A DNA stretch of 64,000 nt from Cyclobacteriaceae bacterium (GCA_022841475.1 JALHRJ010000002.1:124001-188000), one strand, 5' to 3'. Counted from the first letter of the stretch, positions 23,094-32,316 are shown. Numbers and translations: made by a program. Notes: generated by a model not told the origin, from the letters alone.

Positions 23094-23768
23094 TTAGGTC
23101 ATTTCGATTCTACTTTCCCACAGCAATATATTGACCAAATCATAGGGATTAGCGTGATACTGATATGCTATTTCCTTAACCATATTAATCATTTCGATAT
23201 AGGTTAACTGGTCATAGGTTTTAGCGAGGTCTTTTTGTTGTTTACAAAGTGGACAATTATGGATATAGTTACTATGACCGTTATTAACATTTGAATCTGA
23301 ATGAGATATGATATTCAAGTCGCGATAATGACGATTAGCACCATACATCGTATAATTCGCTGGATTTTCGATACCTTTCAAAGTCAAACGTTCTTGGGCG
23401 GTATGGTGCGGGATTCTAATTTTAAGCCATTCGCGTTGGGCTTTAGGCGCATTGGGAAGTTCGGACAAACGGCGATTGATATAACCTTCGCGGGTTTCAT
23501 TTGGGAATGGTGGTGGAAATTGTTTTTTCCATTCACGGGTAGCTTTTTTCAGGTTAACATCGGCATTTTGAAATTCTTTCAAGTCTTGACCTGAAAGCAA
23601 GTGGGGAGCGCATTCGCTGCCAACCAGAATTTCGATGTTATCGCTTCCCATCAGATAATAAATGTTTTTCAAACCAGCATAACCACAATGAGCGCATGAA
23701 AAAGGAGTTTGTTGGTGGCCTTCGATATGAACAACGCGGTTCAACTTATAGGTGATGTGATTAACCAC
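23094..23768 (-). CDS. zinc-binding protein, 224 aa
   Basis: N-terminus F-S-C-A-H-C-G-Y-A-G-L, two strands, then V-G-S-E-C-A-P-H-L-L: the same four-ligand C-x-x-C-G ... C-A domain as the protein at 12439-12822. A second cysteine pair (N-C-P-L-C-K-Q-Q) occurs near residue 175. In between is a Pro/Arg-rich helical part. Own promoter at 23815-23842. Function unknown; nucleic-acid binding plausible. Confidence 0.7.
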   Translation of the reverse strand: MVNHITYKLNRVVHIEGHQQTPFSCAHCGYAGLKNIYYLMGSDNIEILVGSECAPHLLSGQDLKEFQNADVNLKKATREWKKQFPPPFPNETREGYINRRLSELPNAPKAQREWLKIRIPHHTAQERLTLKGIENPANYTMYGANRHYRDLNIISHSDSNVNNGHSNYIHNCPLCKQQKDLAKTYDQLTYIEMINMVKEIAYQYHANPYDLVNILLWESRIEMT

Positions 23769-23814
23769 AGTGATGCTCCAAAACTTAATCTAGTTTCTTT
23801 AAGCTATAGTTTGA

Positions 23815-23842
23815 TTATAAACCGAAACAGCACAAAGTCAAG
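23815..23842 (-). promoter_or_regulatory. sigma70-type promoter, 16-bp spacer
   Basis: Minus strand TTGACT (23842-23837), 16 bp, TATAAT (23820-23815), in front of the zinc-protein gene at 23768. Confidence 0.8.
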
Positions 23843-23882
23843 CGATTGGAGTTATATAGAAGTGTGCGTTACAGATTACAAC

Positions 23883-24278
23883 TCAAACCACGCGAACGGT
23901 TATCGTAGAAAAGTTATCATCGCTATTAAAGCGTTGGGTAGCATAATAATCTGCGGCGCGGAGAGCATTTTTAATCACTTCGATATTTTCTTCCCACCAA
24001 GCGAGGAATTCGTTATTAGGAGTATGATTGTCTGTAATAATATAAGGAGTGATGACAATCGGATTTCGATGGGCAAGATGGGTATAAATAGGTTCAGAGC
24101 CGAGTAAATTGTTAATCATATACTCGGTGACATCATGAAAATCAGCGTGATCGGAATTACTCCCATTAAGATGATCGACTTGTTCCTCATGATGGATATT
24201 AGATATTGCGGCGGAAACGTCTTCAAAATCGTCGCGATTATTAAAAGTTGTGATTTCATCGAAGCGAAGTATAAACAT
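23883..24278 (-). CDS. hypothetical protein, 131 aa
   Basis: Not recognised. Acidic, Asn/His-rich (H-H-E-E-Q-V-D-H-L-N-G), with a helical stretch near residues 88-110. Probably the last gene of the RecJ operon. Confidence 0.65.
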   Translation of the reverse strand: MFILRFDEITTFNNRDDFEDVSAAISNIHHEEQVDHLNGSNSDHADFHDVTEYMINNLLGSEPIYTHLAHRNPIVITPYIITDNHTPNNEFLAWWEENIEVIKNALRAADYYATQRFNSDDNFSTITVRVV

Positions 24279-24316
24279 AGAATCTCTTAGTCCTTAGTCA
24301 ATATAGATTAAACAAA

Positions 24317-24739
24317 CTACGATTCCCAAGTGATGGTATCAGAATGGATAGCATAGAGTTGTACGGCGCATTCTTTTGTATTGTGGATTTCACAAAGGTT
24401 AAGCCGGGTATAAGTATCGATGGTTGCAAAAAGCTGTGTCCAAGCGCCGCAGATTTGACATTTATGCTGAGTATCGGAATGAGTTTGATTAAGTTGAAGA
24501 TGTTGATCGAGTAAATACTCACGATAACATTCAGCCGCTTCTTGGCGGGTAGCATGACCCGTTGTATGGTGTTTATGGGCAAATTGACGCGCTTTTTCGA
24601 CTATCTCAGTCGGAACAAATTTAAGGCGTTCGGTTTCATCAAACGGCGCACAATAGCCAATAGGATAGACATGATGGCTGATTTGATTAGTATATTCCCA
24701 TCTACCGTCTATTCTTTGGCGAATTTGTTTAACGTTCAT
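24317..24739 (-). CDS. hypothetical protein with zinc knuckle, 140 aa
   Basis: Helical N-terminal 90 residues with K-F-V-P-T-E-I-V-E-K-A; then H-K-C-Q-I-C-G-A-W and about 20 residues later L-C-E-I-H, giving C-x-x-C ... C-x-x-H ligands for one zinc. Embedded in the operon below RecJ. Confidence 0.65.
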   Translation of the reverse strand: MNVKQIRQRIDGRWEYTNQISHHVYPIGYCAPFDETERLKFVPTEIVEKARQFAHKHHTTGHATRQEAAECYREYLLDQHLQLNQTHSDTQHKCQICGAWTQLFATIDTYTRLNLCEIHNTKECAVQLYAIHSDTITWES

Positions 24740-24753
24740 AATTTTAATCGTTT

Positions 24754-25797
24754 TTAGCGTGGTTTGGCGGGCGTATTGGGCGGATACTGAAAGAATGGAG
24801 CATTAGGCCACATATAGCCTTGACGAGTGAGTGTAACCAATTTACCATCGAGTTTAACTAAACCTTCCTCAACTAAGGCATTCAGTTCATTTGTTGTAAC
24901 GCCGCTGACAATTTGATTGCTGAGAATCCAACCGCCGTTAACACTCATAATACGTTTGTAGATGCGTTCGAAAGCCGAATTCAGTTGACCGATATTCAAA
25001 TTGTGTTTGGTTGATTGCAGATTAAAAGCCGATAGTTTAAGGCTATAAGGATTAACCTGTTCATCAATTGAACCGGGCGAGGCGAATTTTTCAATCAGAT
25101 CGACAGGGAAATCATCGGGCAATAAGTCATAATCGGCCTCATATCGTTCATCCGGCGATGGAAAGTTGATAACAAATTGATCAAACTTATCTCCGGCGCG
25201 TTTGAGGTAAAGCATAATTAAATTGATATGGTTATATAATTCCTGTTCGAGAACCCCTAAATAGTCAAAGTCTTCTTCGTTACGTAATCCATCATAGTAA
25301 TTATGGATATAATCTGAAGCGGTTGCTTCAAACTCCTGAGCAGCCTCATAAAGTGGCGCGGTATAATTGATCAGTTGAACAAGAATCGGGCGAACCATAT
25401 CATTATTTTTATCACCCATTGTCAGTTGGTCGTGTGCTGCCCAGCATTGATTTTTAAGATTGACTATTTTTTCAGGACTAATTGTATTCGCTAAATGCTC
25501 TATCGCTAAAATATGTGTATCGTCGCTACGATAATCATAGACGTATAATGGCGGATAGTCATTTAAATCTGCGGCAATATTGTTAACCATTTCAATCACA
25601 CGCATAATTTCATAACTATGCACGTTTGTTTCATCTTCAGTAGTAACTACAATATTGCTCTTGACCGCAAAACGTTCGAAGTCGAACGATTTGGTTGAAT
25701 TTTCAGTATCTAATAGAATTGCCTCAGTAGGCTTGACTTTATTTTTTGTCCATAACTGCCACAAACGCGGCAGTTTCCGATTATTTTTCCAACTCAT
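24754..25797 (-). CDS. hypothetical protein, 347 aa
   Basis: Not recognised. Alpha-helical throughout with acidic segments; the C-terminus (L-N-A-L-V-E-E-G-L-V-K-L-D-G-K-L-V-T-L-T-R-Q-G-Y) has a winged-helix ending. It lies 3 nt after the preceding gene. A copy of the scattered palindrome (25669-25692) falls inside its coding sequence. Confidence 0.7.
   Translation of the reverse strand: MSWKNNRKLPRLWQLWTKNKVKPTEAILLDTENSTKSFDFERFAVKSNIVVTTEDETNVHSYEIMRVIEMVNNIAADLNDYPPLYVYDYRSDDTHILAIEHLANTISPEKIVNLKNQCWAAHDQLTMGDKNNDMVRPILVQLINYTAPLYEAAQEFEATASDYIHNYYDGLRNEEDFDYLGVLEQELYNHINLIMLYLKRAGDKFDQFVINFPSPDERYEADYDLLPDDFPVDLIEKFASPGSIDEQVNPYSLKLSAFNLQSTKHNLNIGQLNSAFERIYKRIMSVNGGWILSNQIVSGVTTNELNALVEEGLVKLDGKLVTLTRQGYMWPNAPFFQYPPNTPAKPR
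25669..25692. repeat. copy 3 of the 24-bp palindromic motif (intragenic)
   Basis: AAAACGTTCGA-AG-TCGAACGATTT: the best-preserved copy, a perfect 18-bp core dyad (CGTTCGA...TCGAACG). It lies within the N-terminal part of the gene at 24754-25797. Confidence 0.55.
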
Positions 25798-25800
25798 TGA

Positions 25801-26580
25801 TTATTCCGTTTTCTTATTACTATCGTCGTTATCTTCTTCAACATCGTATGCCAAAATTATATCACCGTTTGGAGTCTTCTCTACAACCGCAGCATCCTGC
25901 AAAGTATTTAAGCTGCACATAAAAATGAAATCACCGTCAACCGTATAATAAGCGACATCCGTAGGCACATAACCAATTTCCTTAATCACTTTATAAATAT
26001 GCGGCACATAAAACTGTCCGGCATCAGTTACAAAGAAAGTCGATGTGGTTAAGCGGTCAACGAAATTGACCTCGGTATGCACCGACTTAAGCTGTTCACT
26101 TCCTATGCGATAAGCACGATAAATAGTGAAAATAAAAGTTTCACGACTACTTGCATTATAAACACAGTCAATGTCAAAATCCGGTATTTGTATCGACTCG
26201 TCAAATACCGGACGGAGTTCATCGCGTAAACGCACTGTGAGCTTAGGCACAGTTGCTTTAGCAAAATCCGACCACAATTTGTCACGACCAATTAAATTAA
26301 TAATGGTATCAATGCACCATTGTTTAGCTGCATCAGTATCAGGAAAAGGCACAAGATGCTTGTGTGGATAAATGCGATACTTAGTAGCCAGTATATTTTC
26401 GGTAATTGATGGCTTAACAATGTAAGCTGTTAACGGCTCGTCAGGGACATTAACGACTACTGCATCATATTCCAAAAATGACATGCGGGAAAATTTATTC
26501 CAATCATGCCAATAGATGAACTTTGCGATAATATCACGTAAAACTGTCTCTAACTTGCTGTATATCATATTAGTAACCAT
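25801..26580 (-). CDS. hypothetical protein, 259 aa
   Basis: Not recognised. Mixed alpha/beta, no cysteines in ligand spacing, acidic tail (D-V-E-E-D-N-D-D-S-N-K-K). It sits between two other unknown genes in the RecJ operon; the 3-nt gap to the following gene implies co-translation. Confidence 0.7.
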   Translation of the reverse strand: MVTNMIYSKLETVLRDIIAKFIYWHDWNKFSRMSFLEYDAVVVNVPDEPLTAYIVKPSITENILATKYRIYPHKHLVPFPDTDAAKQWCIDTIINLIGRDKLWSDFAKATVPKLTVRLRDELRPVFDESIQIPDFDIDCVYNASSRETFIFTIYRAYRIGSEQLKSVHTEVNFVDRLTTSTFFVTDAGQFYVPHIYKVIKEIGYVPTDVAYYTVDGDFIFMCSLNTLQDAAVVEKTPNGDIILAYDVEEDNDDSNKKTE

Positions 26581-26628
26581 TATTAATTTTTGTGTTTTTG
26601 ATCGTAAAAATTACTTATTTACTCTTGG

Positions 26629-27024
26629 TCAGTCTGTTTCGTCATAACGAATGACAGTTGGATTCAACGGGTCTGGTTTATAAGTCCAACCCTTAACATC
26701 AGATTCAGTTGAAATTGTGCTTACAGAGCCATTATCATGAAGTGGTTGCATAGCCTGAAAACGCTCGATAATTTTTGTCAAAAGTTCAACTTGTTTTACT
26801 AAACTATCAACTTTTTGCGCCAATTCATCAAGGCGTTTATTACTTGATTCGTCGTCTTCGATAAGCTGCATAATTGCCATATCGAGTAATGTGCCGGGAG
26901 AAGGAATTTCACCTTCTTCGTCATCTGGTTCTTCAACAGGCGTAGTACCTTGCATTGACTTCATACTTCCCAACAAAGCACCTAGTCGTTCCAATGCTTC
27001 CATTGCTTGTGTTCTATCTGACAT
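26629..27024 (-). CDS. hypothetical coiled-coil protein, 131 aa
   Basis: A proline/acidic linker (P-V-E-E-P-D-D-E-E-G-E-I-P-S-P-G) separates an N-terminal helix from a coiled coil at residues 66-95 (L-D-E-L-A-Q-K-V-D-S-L-V-K-Q-V). Probably an oligomeric adaptor or small phage-type structural/regulatory protein; not identified. Directly after RecJ. Confidence 0.65.
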   Translation of the reverse strand: MSDRTQAMEALERLGALLGSMKSMQGTTPVEEPDDEEGEIPSPGTLLDMAIMQLIEDDESSNKRLDELAQKVDSLVKQVELLTKIIERFQAMQPLHDNGSVSTISTESDVKGWTYKPDPLNPTVIRYDETD

Positions 27025-27051
27025 AATAAAACTCCTTTATACGAATAGTAA

Positions 27052-28818
27052 TTACAGCCTTCTTTTGACTGATTTTGAACCAAGTTTAAGACGAGCAGTA
27101 TTAGTATCAATTGCGTCTACTGCACTATCAATACGCTCTATCAACAATTGTAACACAACTTCGCGATAAGTATCCTTTTGCAGCTTATAAATCAAATCAA
27201 CTGGTTGATCTAACATTTTCGCGAAAGATGCTTGACGCCAAGCAATACAACTAAAGACATTACCCAAATCATCATGAACTTTGAATCTTAAGTGAACCGA
27301 ATTTGAACCAAAAATTGATATTGTATCAGGAATAGCCATAACGTTTGCTGTATAAAAGCGAACGGGTTCTAAGCCATTGCCTAGTGGCTCAATTGTTTGC
27401 AATGTATCATAAAGCGACCATGAAATATCTGAGAGTTGCAATTCGTAATCGGCTAAAATAATCGACAAGTCATTAAAACTAGGAAATTGTTTTAATGTCG
27501 CAAAATACAAGTTATGAAGGAATACATCTAAATTCTCATGTTTCAGGCTTAACCCTGCTGCATTTGCATGTCCGCCATAAGTATGTAACAAATGCGAAGT
27601 AGTATCCAGTATTTTAACAATATTGACATTTCCAAATGATCGGGCGCTTCCAGATAACAAACCGTCGGCGTTATTAGTTAAAACAATAGCGGGTCTTGAA
27701 AAATGTGTTTGTAACCCGGCTGCTAAAAGACCCAATATCCCCGCGCCAACATTTTCTGCATATTCAACGATAATAGGACGCGAATTATAATCGTAATCAG
27801 TAGACTTAACATTTTGAATAAGCTGTTCCAATGTATCGTTTTGTACAATTTTTCGATCATTGTTTAATGAAAGTATATAATCAGCAATAACAATGGCCTT
27901 GTCGCGATCAGACTGATTTAAAAGATCAAAAGTCCATCGAGGATGCTCCATGCGCGAACTAGCATTTAACGGTGGAATAATACTAAATCCCAACGTTTGT
28001 ACATCTGCGTCTTGTGGCTTAATCTTAGCATGTTCAAACAATAATGCGAGATTTTGATGGATTGCATTTGGGTTTTTCATTTTGTTTAACCCATTATATA
28101 CGATTGACCTATTTTCGGACTCTGATAAATCCATAAAATCAGCAACCGTTGCCAATGCAACTATGTCGTCAAATTGTTTAACAAAATCAGGCTGCTCCAA
28201 TTCCGAAGCAATCGCTTGTGATAATTTATACGAAACCAAACAACCACAAGCTGACTTATTAGAATAAGTACAATCAGCTTGTTGTGGGTTCACAACACAA
28301 TAAGCATCATTAGGGAACTGATCGTTGTCTACCAAGTGATGGTCAGTAATAATGAAATCAATACCCATACTTTTTGCAGCAGTAGCAACATCCTTTGCCT
28401 TAATGCCGTTATCAACTGTAATAATAACATTTGGCACAGGCTCTAAAGTATCAAGAAATTTTAGATTAATACCATAGCCCTCATCTCTGCTTGGGATGTA
28501 ATAATTAACATTTGTATTATAAAAATGTAATAACGTTTGATATAAAACAAATGTAGCTGTTATTCCATCGACATCATAATCGCCAAATATGGTTATACGT
28601 TCATTATTTTTAATGGCTTGTATAATACGAGTTGCTGCCAACTGCATATTTTTCATTTGATAGGGCGAGACATCAGTATCAACCGTTCTTTGCATAAAAG
28701 AACGAACGTGGTCTTCATCGCGAATGTGATTATTCCATAAAAACTGAAGAATAATCGGATGTACATTTGGTTTATCAAATTCTAATGGGTATTTTTCTTT
28801 AAGGTATTTTCTTAACAT
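27052..28818 (-). CDS. recJ: single-stranded-DNA exonuclease RecJ-like, 588 aa
   Basis: DHH-family 5'-3' exonuclease. I-F-G-D-Y-D-V-D-G-I-T-A-T at residue ~79 (DHH motif I), I-T-V-D-N-G and I-I-T-D-H-H-L-V-D (motifs II and III), and T-Y-G-G-H-A-N-A-A-G-L in the DHHA1 domain are all intact. A C-terminal OB-fold-type part follows (about 470-570). Length matches bacterial RecJ. It would process single-stranded DNA in recombination, repair or replication of the element. Central gene of the operon from the promoter at 30166-30193; its neighbours are unrecognised. Confidence 0.92.
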   Translation of the reverse strand: MLRKYLKEKYPLEFDKPNVHPIILQFLWNNHIRDEDHVRSFMQRTVDTDVSPYQMKNMQLAATRIIQAIKNNERITIFGDYDVDGITATFVLYQTLLHFYNTNVNYYIPSRDEGYGINLKFLDTLEPVPNVIITVDNGIKAKDVATAAKSMGIDFIITDHHLVDNDQFPNDAYCVVNPQQADCTYSNKSACGCLVSYKLSQAIASELEQPDFVKQFDDIVALATVADFMDLSESENRSIVYNGLNKMKNPNAIHQNLALLFEHAKIKPQDADVQTLGFSIIPPLNASSRMEHPRWTFDLLNQSDRDKAIVIADYILSLNNDRKIVQNDTLEQLIQNVKSTDYDYNSRPIIVEYAENVGAGILGLLAAGLQTHFSRPAIVLTNNADGLLSGSARSFGNVNIVKILDTTSHLLHTYGGHANAAGLSLKHENLDVFLHNLYFATLKQFPSFNDLSIILADYELQLSDISWSLYDTLQTIEPLGNGLEPVRFYTANVMAIPDTISIFGSNSVHLRFKVHDDLGNVFSCIAWRQASFAKMLDQPVDLIYKLQKDTYREVVLQLLIERIDSAVDAIDTNTARLKLGSKSVKRRL

Positions 28819-28821
28819 ATT

Positions 28822-29214
28822 TTAACTTGCATGGATTATAATCCACCCTAAATCAATTTCGTCTAACTTGTTATCCAATGCATTTTTAACAATACCAGCC
28901 TCGCTTGGTGTTAAAACATACAAATCAATTGTTTCGTTTACAACAAATATTGCAACAAATATTGCATTGCTTTCAAAATTAACAACAAATGCCTTACTAA
29001 AAGTCTCTACATGATTCAACACGTCGTAAATATCGTCATTATGATAAGTTAATGCCTGATTGACATAATCAATTTTAATCTCTTTTGCACTAACGCAGAG
29101 ATTTTTAGCGATTTTTTCAATAATGGGTTTTGAATACGGAGATTCAATAACCGTTACAACGTGACCAAGATCACTGATTGAGTTTTCATCATAACCTGTT
29201 TTTCCAAAAAACAT
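28822..29214 (-). CDS. hypothetical protein, 130 aa
   Basis: Not recognised. Alpha/beta protein (V-V-T-V-I-E-S-P-Y-S-K-P-I-I-E-K-I, then I-F-V-A-I-F-V-V-N-E-T-I-D-L-Y-V-L). Directly in front of recJ with a 3-nt gap, so perhaps a RecJ-associated factor; that is inference from position only. Confidence 0.65.
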   Translation of the reverse strand: MFFGKTGYDENSISDLGHVVTVIESPYSKPIIEKIAKNLCVSAKEIKIDYVNQALTYHNDDIYDVLNHVETFSKAFVVNFESNAIFVAIFVVNETIDLYVLTPSEAGIVKNALDNKLDEIDLGWIIIHAS

Positions 29215-29218
29215 AAAA

Positions 29219-29662
29219 TTATCCTAACAACTCGCGAATGTTTTCAAGTCGTTTTTTAAAGTCAGCATCGTTAGTTGTTGCAATTAAACTAGATACAGCA
29301 ATTTTGACTAAAGCTAAACGAGCCAGAATGTGGCTGCCGTCTTTTTCATTTGGCTCAACTTTGACTTTTTCAATTGTGCTTTGTGGCTCAGTCTTACTAT
29401 AATTCGTTGCTTGAATAACATCTTGAACCAAGTCGTTCATAATATAAGCGCTGTCAATAATAAAATCAGCAATAGCCTCAATCTGCTCATTGGGTATTGC
29501 TCGATTGTAATAAATTGTAGCAATTCTTACTGATTTTCCATTAACAGTTGCAACAAGAAACAACACCGGATTGTTGTTAATTTCTTCTTCTTCTATAGCA
29601 AGGTCTAGGTTTAACAATCCCGTATTATTAAGATAATCAAGTATCTGTTGAGTATCAGCCAT
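29219..29662 (-). CDS. hypothetical protein, 147 aa
   Basis: Not recognised. Strand-rich first half (N-P-V-L-F-L-V-A-T-V-N-G-K-S-V-R-I-A-T-I) and a helical C-terminus. Operon member, 4 nt from the following gene. Confidence 0.65.
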   Translation of the reverse strand: MADTQQILDYLNNTGLLNLDLAIEEEEINNNPVLFLVATVNGKSVRIATIYYNRAIPNEQIEAIADFIIDSAYIMNDLVQDVIQATNYSKTEPQSTIEKVKVEPNEKDGSHILARLALVKIAVSSLIATTNDADFKKRLENIRELLG

Positions 29663-29667
29663 TGGGG

Positions 29668-30123
29668 TTATTCCTTTGTAAACGTCTTTATGATTTTTTC
29701 TTTAGCTGAAAAATACTCGTCTATTTCGGCATTTAGCTGTGAAATATCGGCCCACTGGCTGAAACTTACCAACGTATCGATATAATCCTTCTTAACGGAA
29801 GCATTATCAAACGGATAGTTAACCATTTCATTGATAATAAATTGTTGCAACTGAATAACATGACGCATTCTATCAATCATTTCGTCATTAACCGGAAAAT
29901 GAATTTTTTCAATGCTATACAGAAAGTTAATAAGATTGATAATTTCATCGCGATATGTACCGAGGCGTTGATTAACTTCAAAAAGTTGATTTAATTCAGG
30001 GGTAATGTTAACAGGTGACAAATTTTGCCCAAAATTAGTTGTTGCATAAGTTTGATTCTGTTGAAAATTTGAAGCATCAGATGTTTCATTTTGCAAAGTT
30101 AGTTGATTGGTTTCAATTGACAT
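29668..30123 (-). CDS. hypothetical helical protein, 151 aa
   Basis: Not recognised. Gln/Asn/Thr-rich N-terminal 40 residues, then helices (L-F-E-V-N-Q-R-L-G-T-Y-R-D-E-I-I-N-L-I-N). First gene of the operon; its promoter overlaps a perfect palindrome that could be an operator. Confidence 0.65.
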   Translation of the reverse strand: MSIETNQLTLQNETSDASNFQQNQTYATTNFGQNLSPVNITPELNQLFEVNQRLGTYRDEIINLINFLYSIEKIHFPVNDEMIDRMRHVIQLQQFIINEMVNYPFDNASVKKDYIDTLVSFSQWADISQLNAEIDEYFSAKEKIIKTFTKE

Positions 30124-30150
30124 TGGTTAGCTTCTCCTGCTGTGCAATTT

Positions 30151-30174
30151 TGATAGTATTTTTTAATACTATCA
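30151..30174. promoter_or_regulatory. perfect palindrome over the -10 region (probable operator)
   Basis: TGATAGTATT, TTTT, AATACTATCA: 10-bp arms, 4-bp centre. It covers the -10 box (30166-30171) and start point of the promoter of the RecJ operon, the classic position for a repressor operator. Confidence 0.6.
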
Positions 30175-30193
30175 CATTTTAAAGGTTTGTCTA
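30166..30193 (-). promoter_or_regulatory. promoter of the RecJ operon, 16-bp spacer
   Basis: Minus strand TAGACA (30193-30188), 16 bp, TAGTAT (30171-30166). Weaker boxes than the other promoters but the same spacing, and overlapped by the palindrome 30151-30174. Confidence 0.6.
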
Positions 30194-30205
30194 GTGGGAG
30201 TTTTT

Positions 30206-30233
30206 AACGGTGTGTCAATTAAGACACACCGTT
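30206..30233 (-). repeat. 11-bp hairpin after the Ro gene
   Basis: A-A-C-G-G-T-G-T-G-T-C, 6-nt loop and exact complement, 25 nt past the stop of the Ro gene. It lacks a good T-tract on the minus strand, so it is either a weak terminator or an mRNA 3'-end-protecting hairpin. Confidence 0.5.
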
Positions 30234-30257
30234 TTAGATTATTGCGAGGGAATTGTT

Positions 30258-32045
30258 TTAACCAGAAATAAAATCAGCGATAATTTGTGGCGCAGCGCTA
30301 TCAAAACCAACCAACTCTAACTGATTAACATCTTTCGGGTCTGCAATGCTGCTATTGGTAGCAGTCATGCTAATGACAACCAGTTTTGCATTAGGATTAA
30401 CCTTGCGGCGATAATTCGCCAAAGCGGTTGTAACATGAATATCGCCATGCCAGCTTTCATTATCGGTAATCAAAATGAAAGCATCGAGGTTAATATTCTC
30501 CTTCATCGCCCAAGTCATCGGTTGTGATGCATCTGTACCACCCCAATCCAAGTTTGACATAACCTTAACAACCTGATCGAGTGACATGGTTGGATTAATA
30601 TCAATCTCGACCAAGCGCGTGTTAAAACCACGAATGAGCCAATCCGATTCATTTCGTGCGCTAACCATCGTCAAAACTGCGCCAGCCTCACGCGGAGTTA
30701 CTCCTGGCAATCCGATAACTTCGCCAGCTTCCATTGAACCAGAAATATCAAGGAAGTAACCGATGGTCTTTCCGGTTTTACCGATTGTTCCGAAACTGGC
30801 GTAAAAAGCATTTTCTAGTGCTTTCAAAACACTGTTGTTTGTACGCCAACTCTTTTCAGTGCGATCATTGTGTCCTTTTTGATACATACGCATCGCTGAC
30901 AACAACTGCAACGGGTGAATACGAGCCTTAACCAGCGCTTCAGTATCATTAAGAACATTAACAAAAGCATCTGCAACGTCTTTTGTTCCAACTTCATTCA
31001 AAATTCCATAGGAAGCAACACGGGTCAAATTGCGAATCATCGCAGTCAAACCCATCTTCCACATGGGTGTTCCATCGGCATTGCGTTTGACTTTCACGTT
31101 TGCAGTATCCAAGCCCAAGAGCAAACGCCAAATATTAACGCGAATCTGCTTGTGTTCATCACTGAACCAAGTATTCGGAATCATCTCGTGGGTCAAACCG
31201 TGTTCAGCAATCAGATTATAGATAACCTTCGGGTCATTTGTTTCCTGTGCCGTTTCAAATGCTTGAATATAGCTCAACGAGTTACTTGTTTCAGGTGTTG
31301 TCAACAAATCCATGCGCTGACCATAATTAAGCGAGGCACGTTTGACAGCCCAGTTAAAGATAACATTTTGATTTGTGCCATGTGCAGTCGGACGCGCCAT
31401 ACGCAAAATATCGCGCACGTCAATCGTGTGCTTGCCACGACTTGAATTGCGATACTTTGCAAACTGCATGGCAATCCAACGGTCATTCGTGCCAAACCAG
31501 TCTGCTAATGCTGTCTTAAATCCAGACGAGAACGTAATCTTTCCATCAGTTAAATAATAGATGTCATGCAAAAATTCATACATCTGGCGTAAAGTTGAAA
31601 TAACAGCTTTGCGGCGAATGACATCATAAACCATTTTGCGGTCTTCGTTGCTACCGAAAATCTTAATCATCGCCAAAGCAAAAATGCTCGGCGCTTTCTT
31701 CGGAGCGCGAACAGCGCGATAAATGTCCTCATCGCCATCCGAAACAACCGAAGAGGTATTAACTGCTTCAATCAACTGAATACACTCAACAGCGCGACCA
31801 GCACCAATTAATGCTAAAACACCCTGCGCGTTTTCAAGCGATAACTGCTCTTTGGTTGCGTAGTATGTATTCTTTTCACTTCCCAAAATCAGAAAGCGCT
31901 CAAATTGCTTGATAGGGTCAATCAAAAAGGCATAGCCGCCCGAACGCATTTTAACCATTTCAGTTTCACGTTCCGGCAAGGGCGCAGACTGCGGGGTAAC
32001 AGGCGGTTGCATCGATTTGTTAAAATTCTTTGCATAAAAAGTCAT
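30258..32045 (-). CDS. rsr: Ro60/Rsr-type RNA-binding ring protein (TROVE + vWA), 595 aa
   Basis: Ro-family proteins form a HEAT-repeat ring that binds Y RNAs on its outer face and the single-stranded ends of misfolded RNAs in its cavity. In Deinococcus, Rsr works with 3'-5' exonucleases such as PNPase. Here the N-terminal about 370 residues are the helical TROVE module (G-G-Y-A-F-L-I-D-P near residue 40; H-P-L-Q-L-L-S-A-M-R-M-Y). The C-terminal vWA domain keeps a MIDAS (F-L-D-I-S-G-S-M) plus T-D and D-N-E-S. The start is the ATG at 32045 with AAGGAG; the longer frame from 32081 has none. Candidate Y RNAs lie at 40679-41386. Confidence 0.93.
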   Translation of the reverse strand: MTFYAKNFNKSMQPPVTPQSAPLPERETEMVKMRSGGYAFLIDPIKQFERFLILGSEKNTYYATKEQLSLENAQGVLALIGAGRAVECIQLIEAVNTSSVVSDGDEDIYRAVRAPKKAPSIFALAMIKIFGSNEDRKMVYDVIRRKAVISTLRQMYEFLHDIYYLTDGKITFSSGFKTALADWFGTNDRWIAMQFAKYRNSSRGKHTIDVRDILRMARPTAHGTNQNVIFNWAVKRASLNYGQRMDLLTTPETSNSLSYIQAFETAQETNDPKVIYNLIAEHGLTHEMIPNTWFSDEHKQIRVNIWRLLLGLDTANVKVKRNADGTPMWKMGLTAMIRNLTRVASYGILNEVGTKDVADAFVNVLNDTEALVKARIHPLQLLSAMRMYQKGHNDRTEKSWRTNNSVLKALENAFYASFGTIGKTGKTIGYFLDISGSMEAGEVIGLPGVTPREAGAVLTMVSARNESDWLIRGFNTRLVEIDINPTMSLDQVVKVMSNLDWGGTDASQPMTWAMKENINLDAFILITDNESWHGDIHVTTALANYRRKVNPNAKLVVISMTATNSSIADPKDVNQLELVGFDSAAPQIIADFISG

Positions 32046-32063
32046 GAGGGTTCTCCTTTTCCA

Positions 32064-32079
32064 GTTCCAAAATTGGAAC
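32064..32079. promoter_or_regulatory. 16-bp perfect palindrome in the Ro leader
   Basis: GTTCCAA-AA-TTGGAAC lies between the promoter (32096-32124) and the ribosome site of the Ro gene. Possible operator or translational hairpin. Confidence 0.55.
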
Positions 32080-32095
32080 AAAATTAATAGAAGGA

Positions 32096-32124
32096 ATTAT
32101 ACAAACAAAAAAGGTATTCGTCAA
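32096..32124 (-). promoter_or_regulatory. promoter of the Ro gene, 17-bp spacer
   Basis: Minus strand TTGACG (32124-32119), 17 bp, TATAAT (32101-32096). Confidence 0.8.
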
Positions 32125-32133
32125 GTACCAATT

Positions 32134-32316
32134 TTAAGAATTGTGATTCAAGCCCAACACGATTATCAATATTAGTAGCAAAAAGTAAAAAGCGTAAACA
32201 AAATTGCGCCAATTTTTTGTATAACGCCGTTGTGTATACCACTTGTGAACAGAATATACCAAAAAAGGCACAACTATAGCAATGATAATAAAAATAAATG
32301 GCAAAACACGCGACAT
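32134..32316 (-). CDS. small membrane protein, 60 aa
   Basis: Two hydrophobic helices (V-L-P-F-I-F-I-I-I-A-I-V-V-P-F and F-V-Y-A-F-Y-F-L-L-L-I-L-I-I) separated by a basic loop (Q-R-R-Y-T-K-N-W-R). Start placed at the ATG at 32316 (GAGG about 9 nt upstream). It follows the SPFH gene by 77 nt and may associate with it in the membrane; inferred from position. Confidence 0.6.
   Translation of the reverse strand: MSRVLPFIFIIIAIVVPFLVYSVHKWYTQRRYTKNWRNFVYAFYFLLLILIIVLGLNHNS

Noticed and set aside
23709-24107. Plus-strand frame of 132 codons.
   Set aside because: Mirror of the minus-strand genes at 23094 and 23883 and of the promoter between them.
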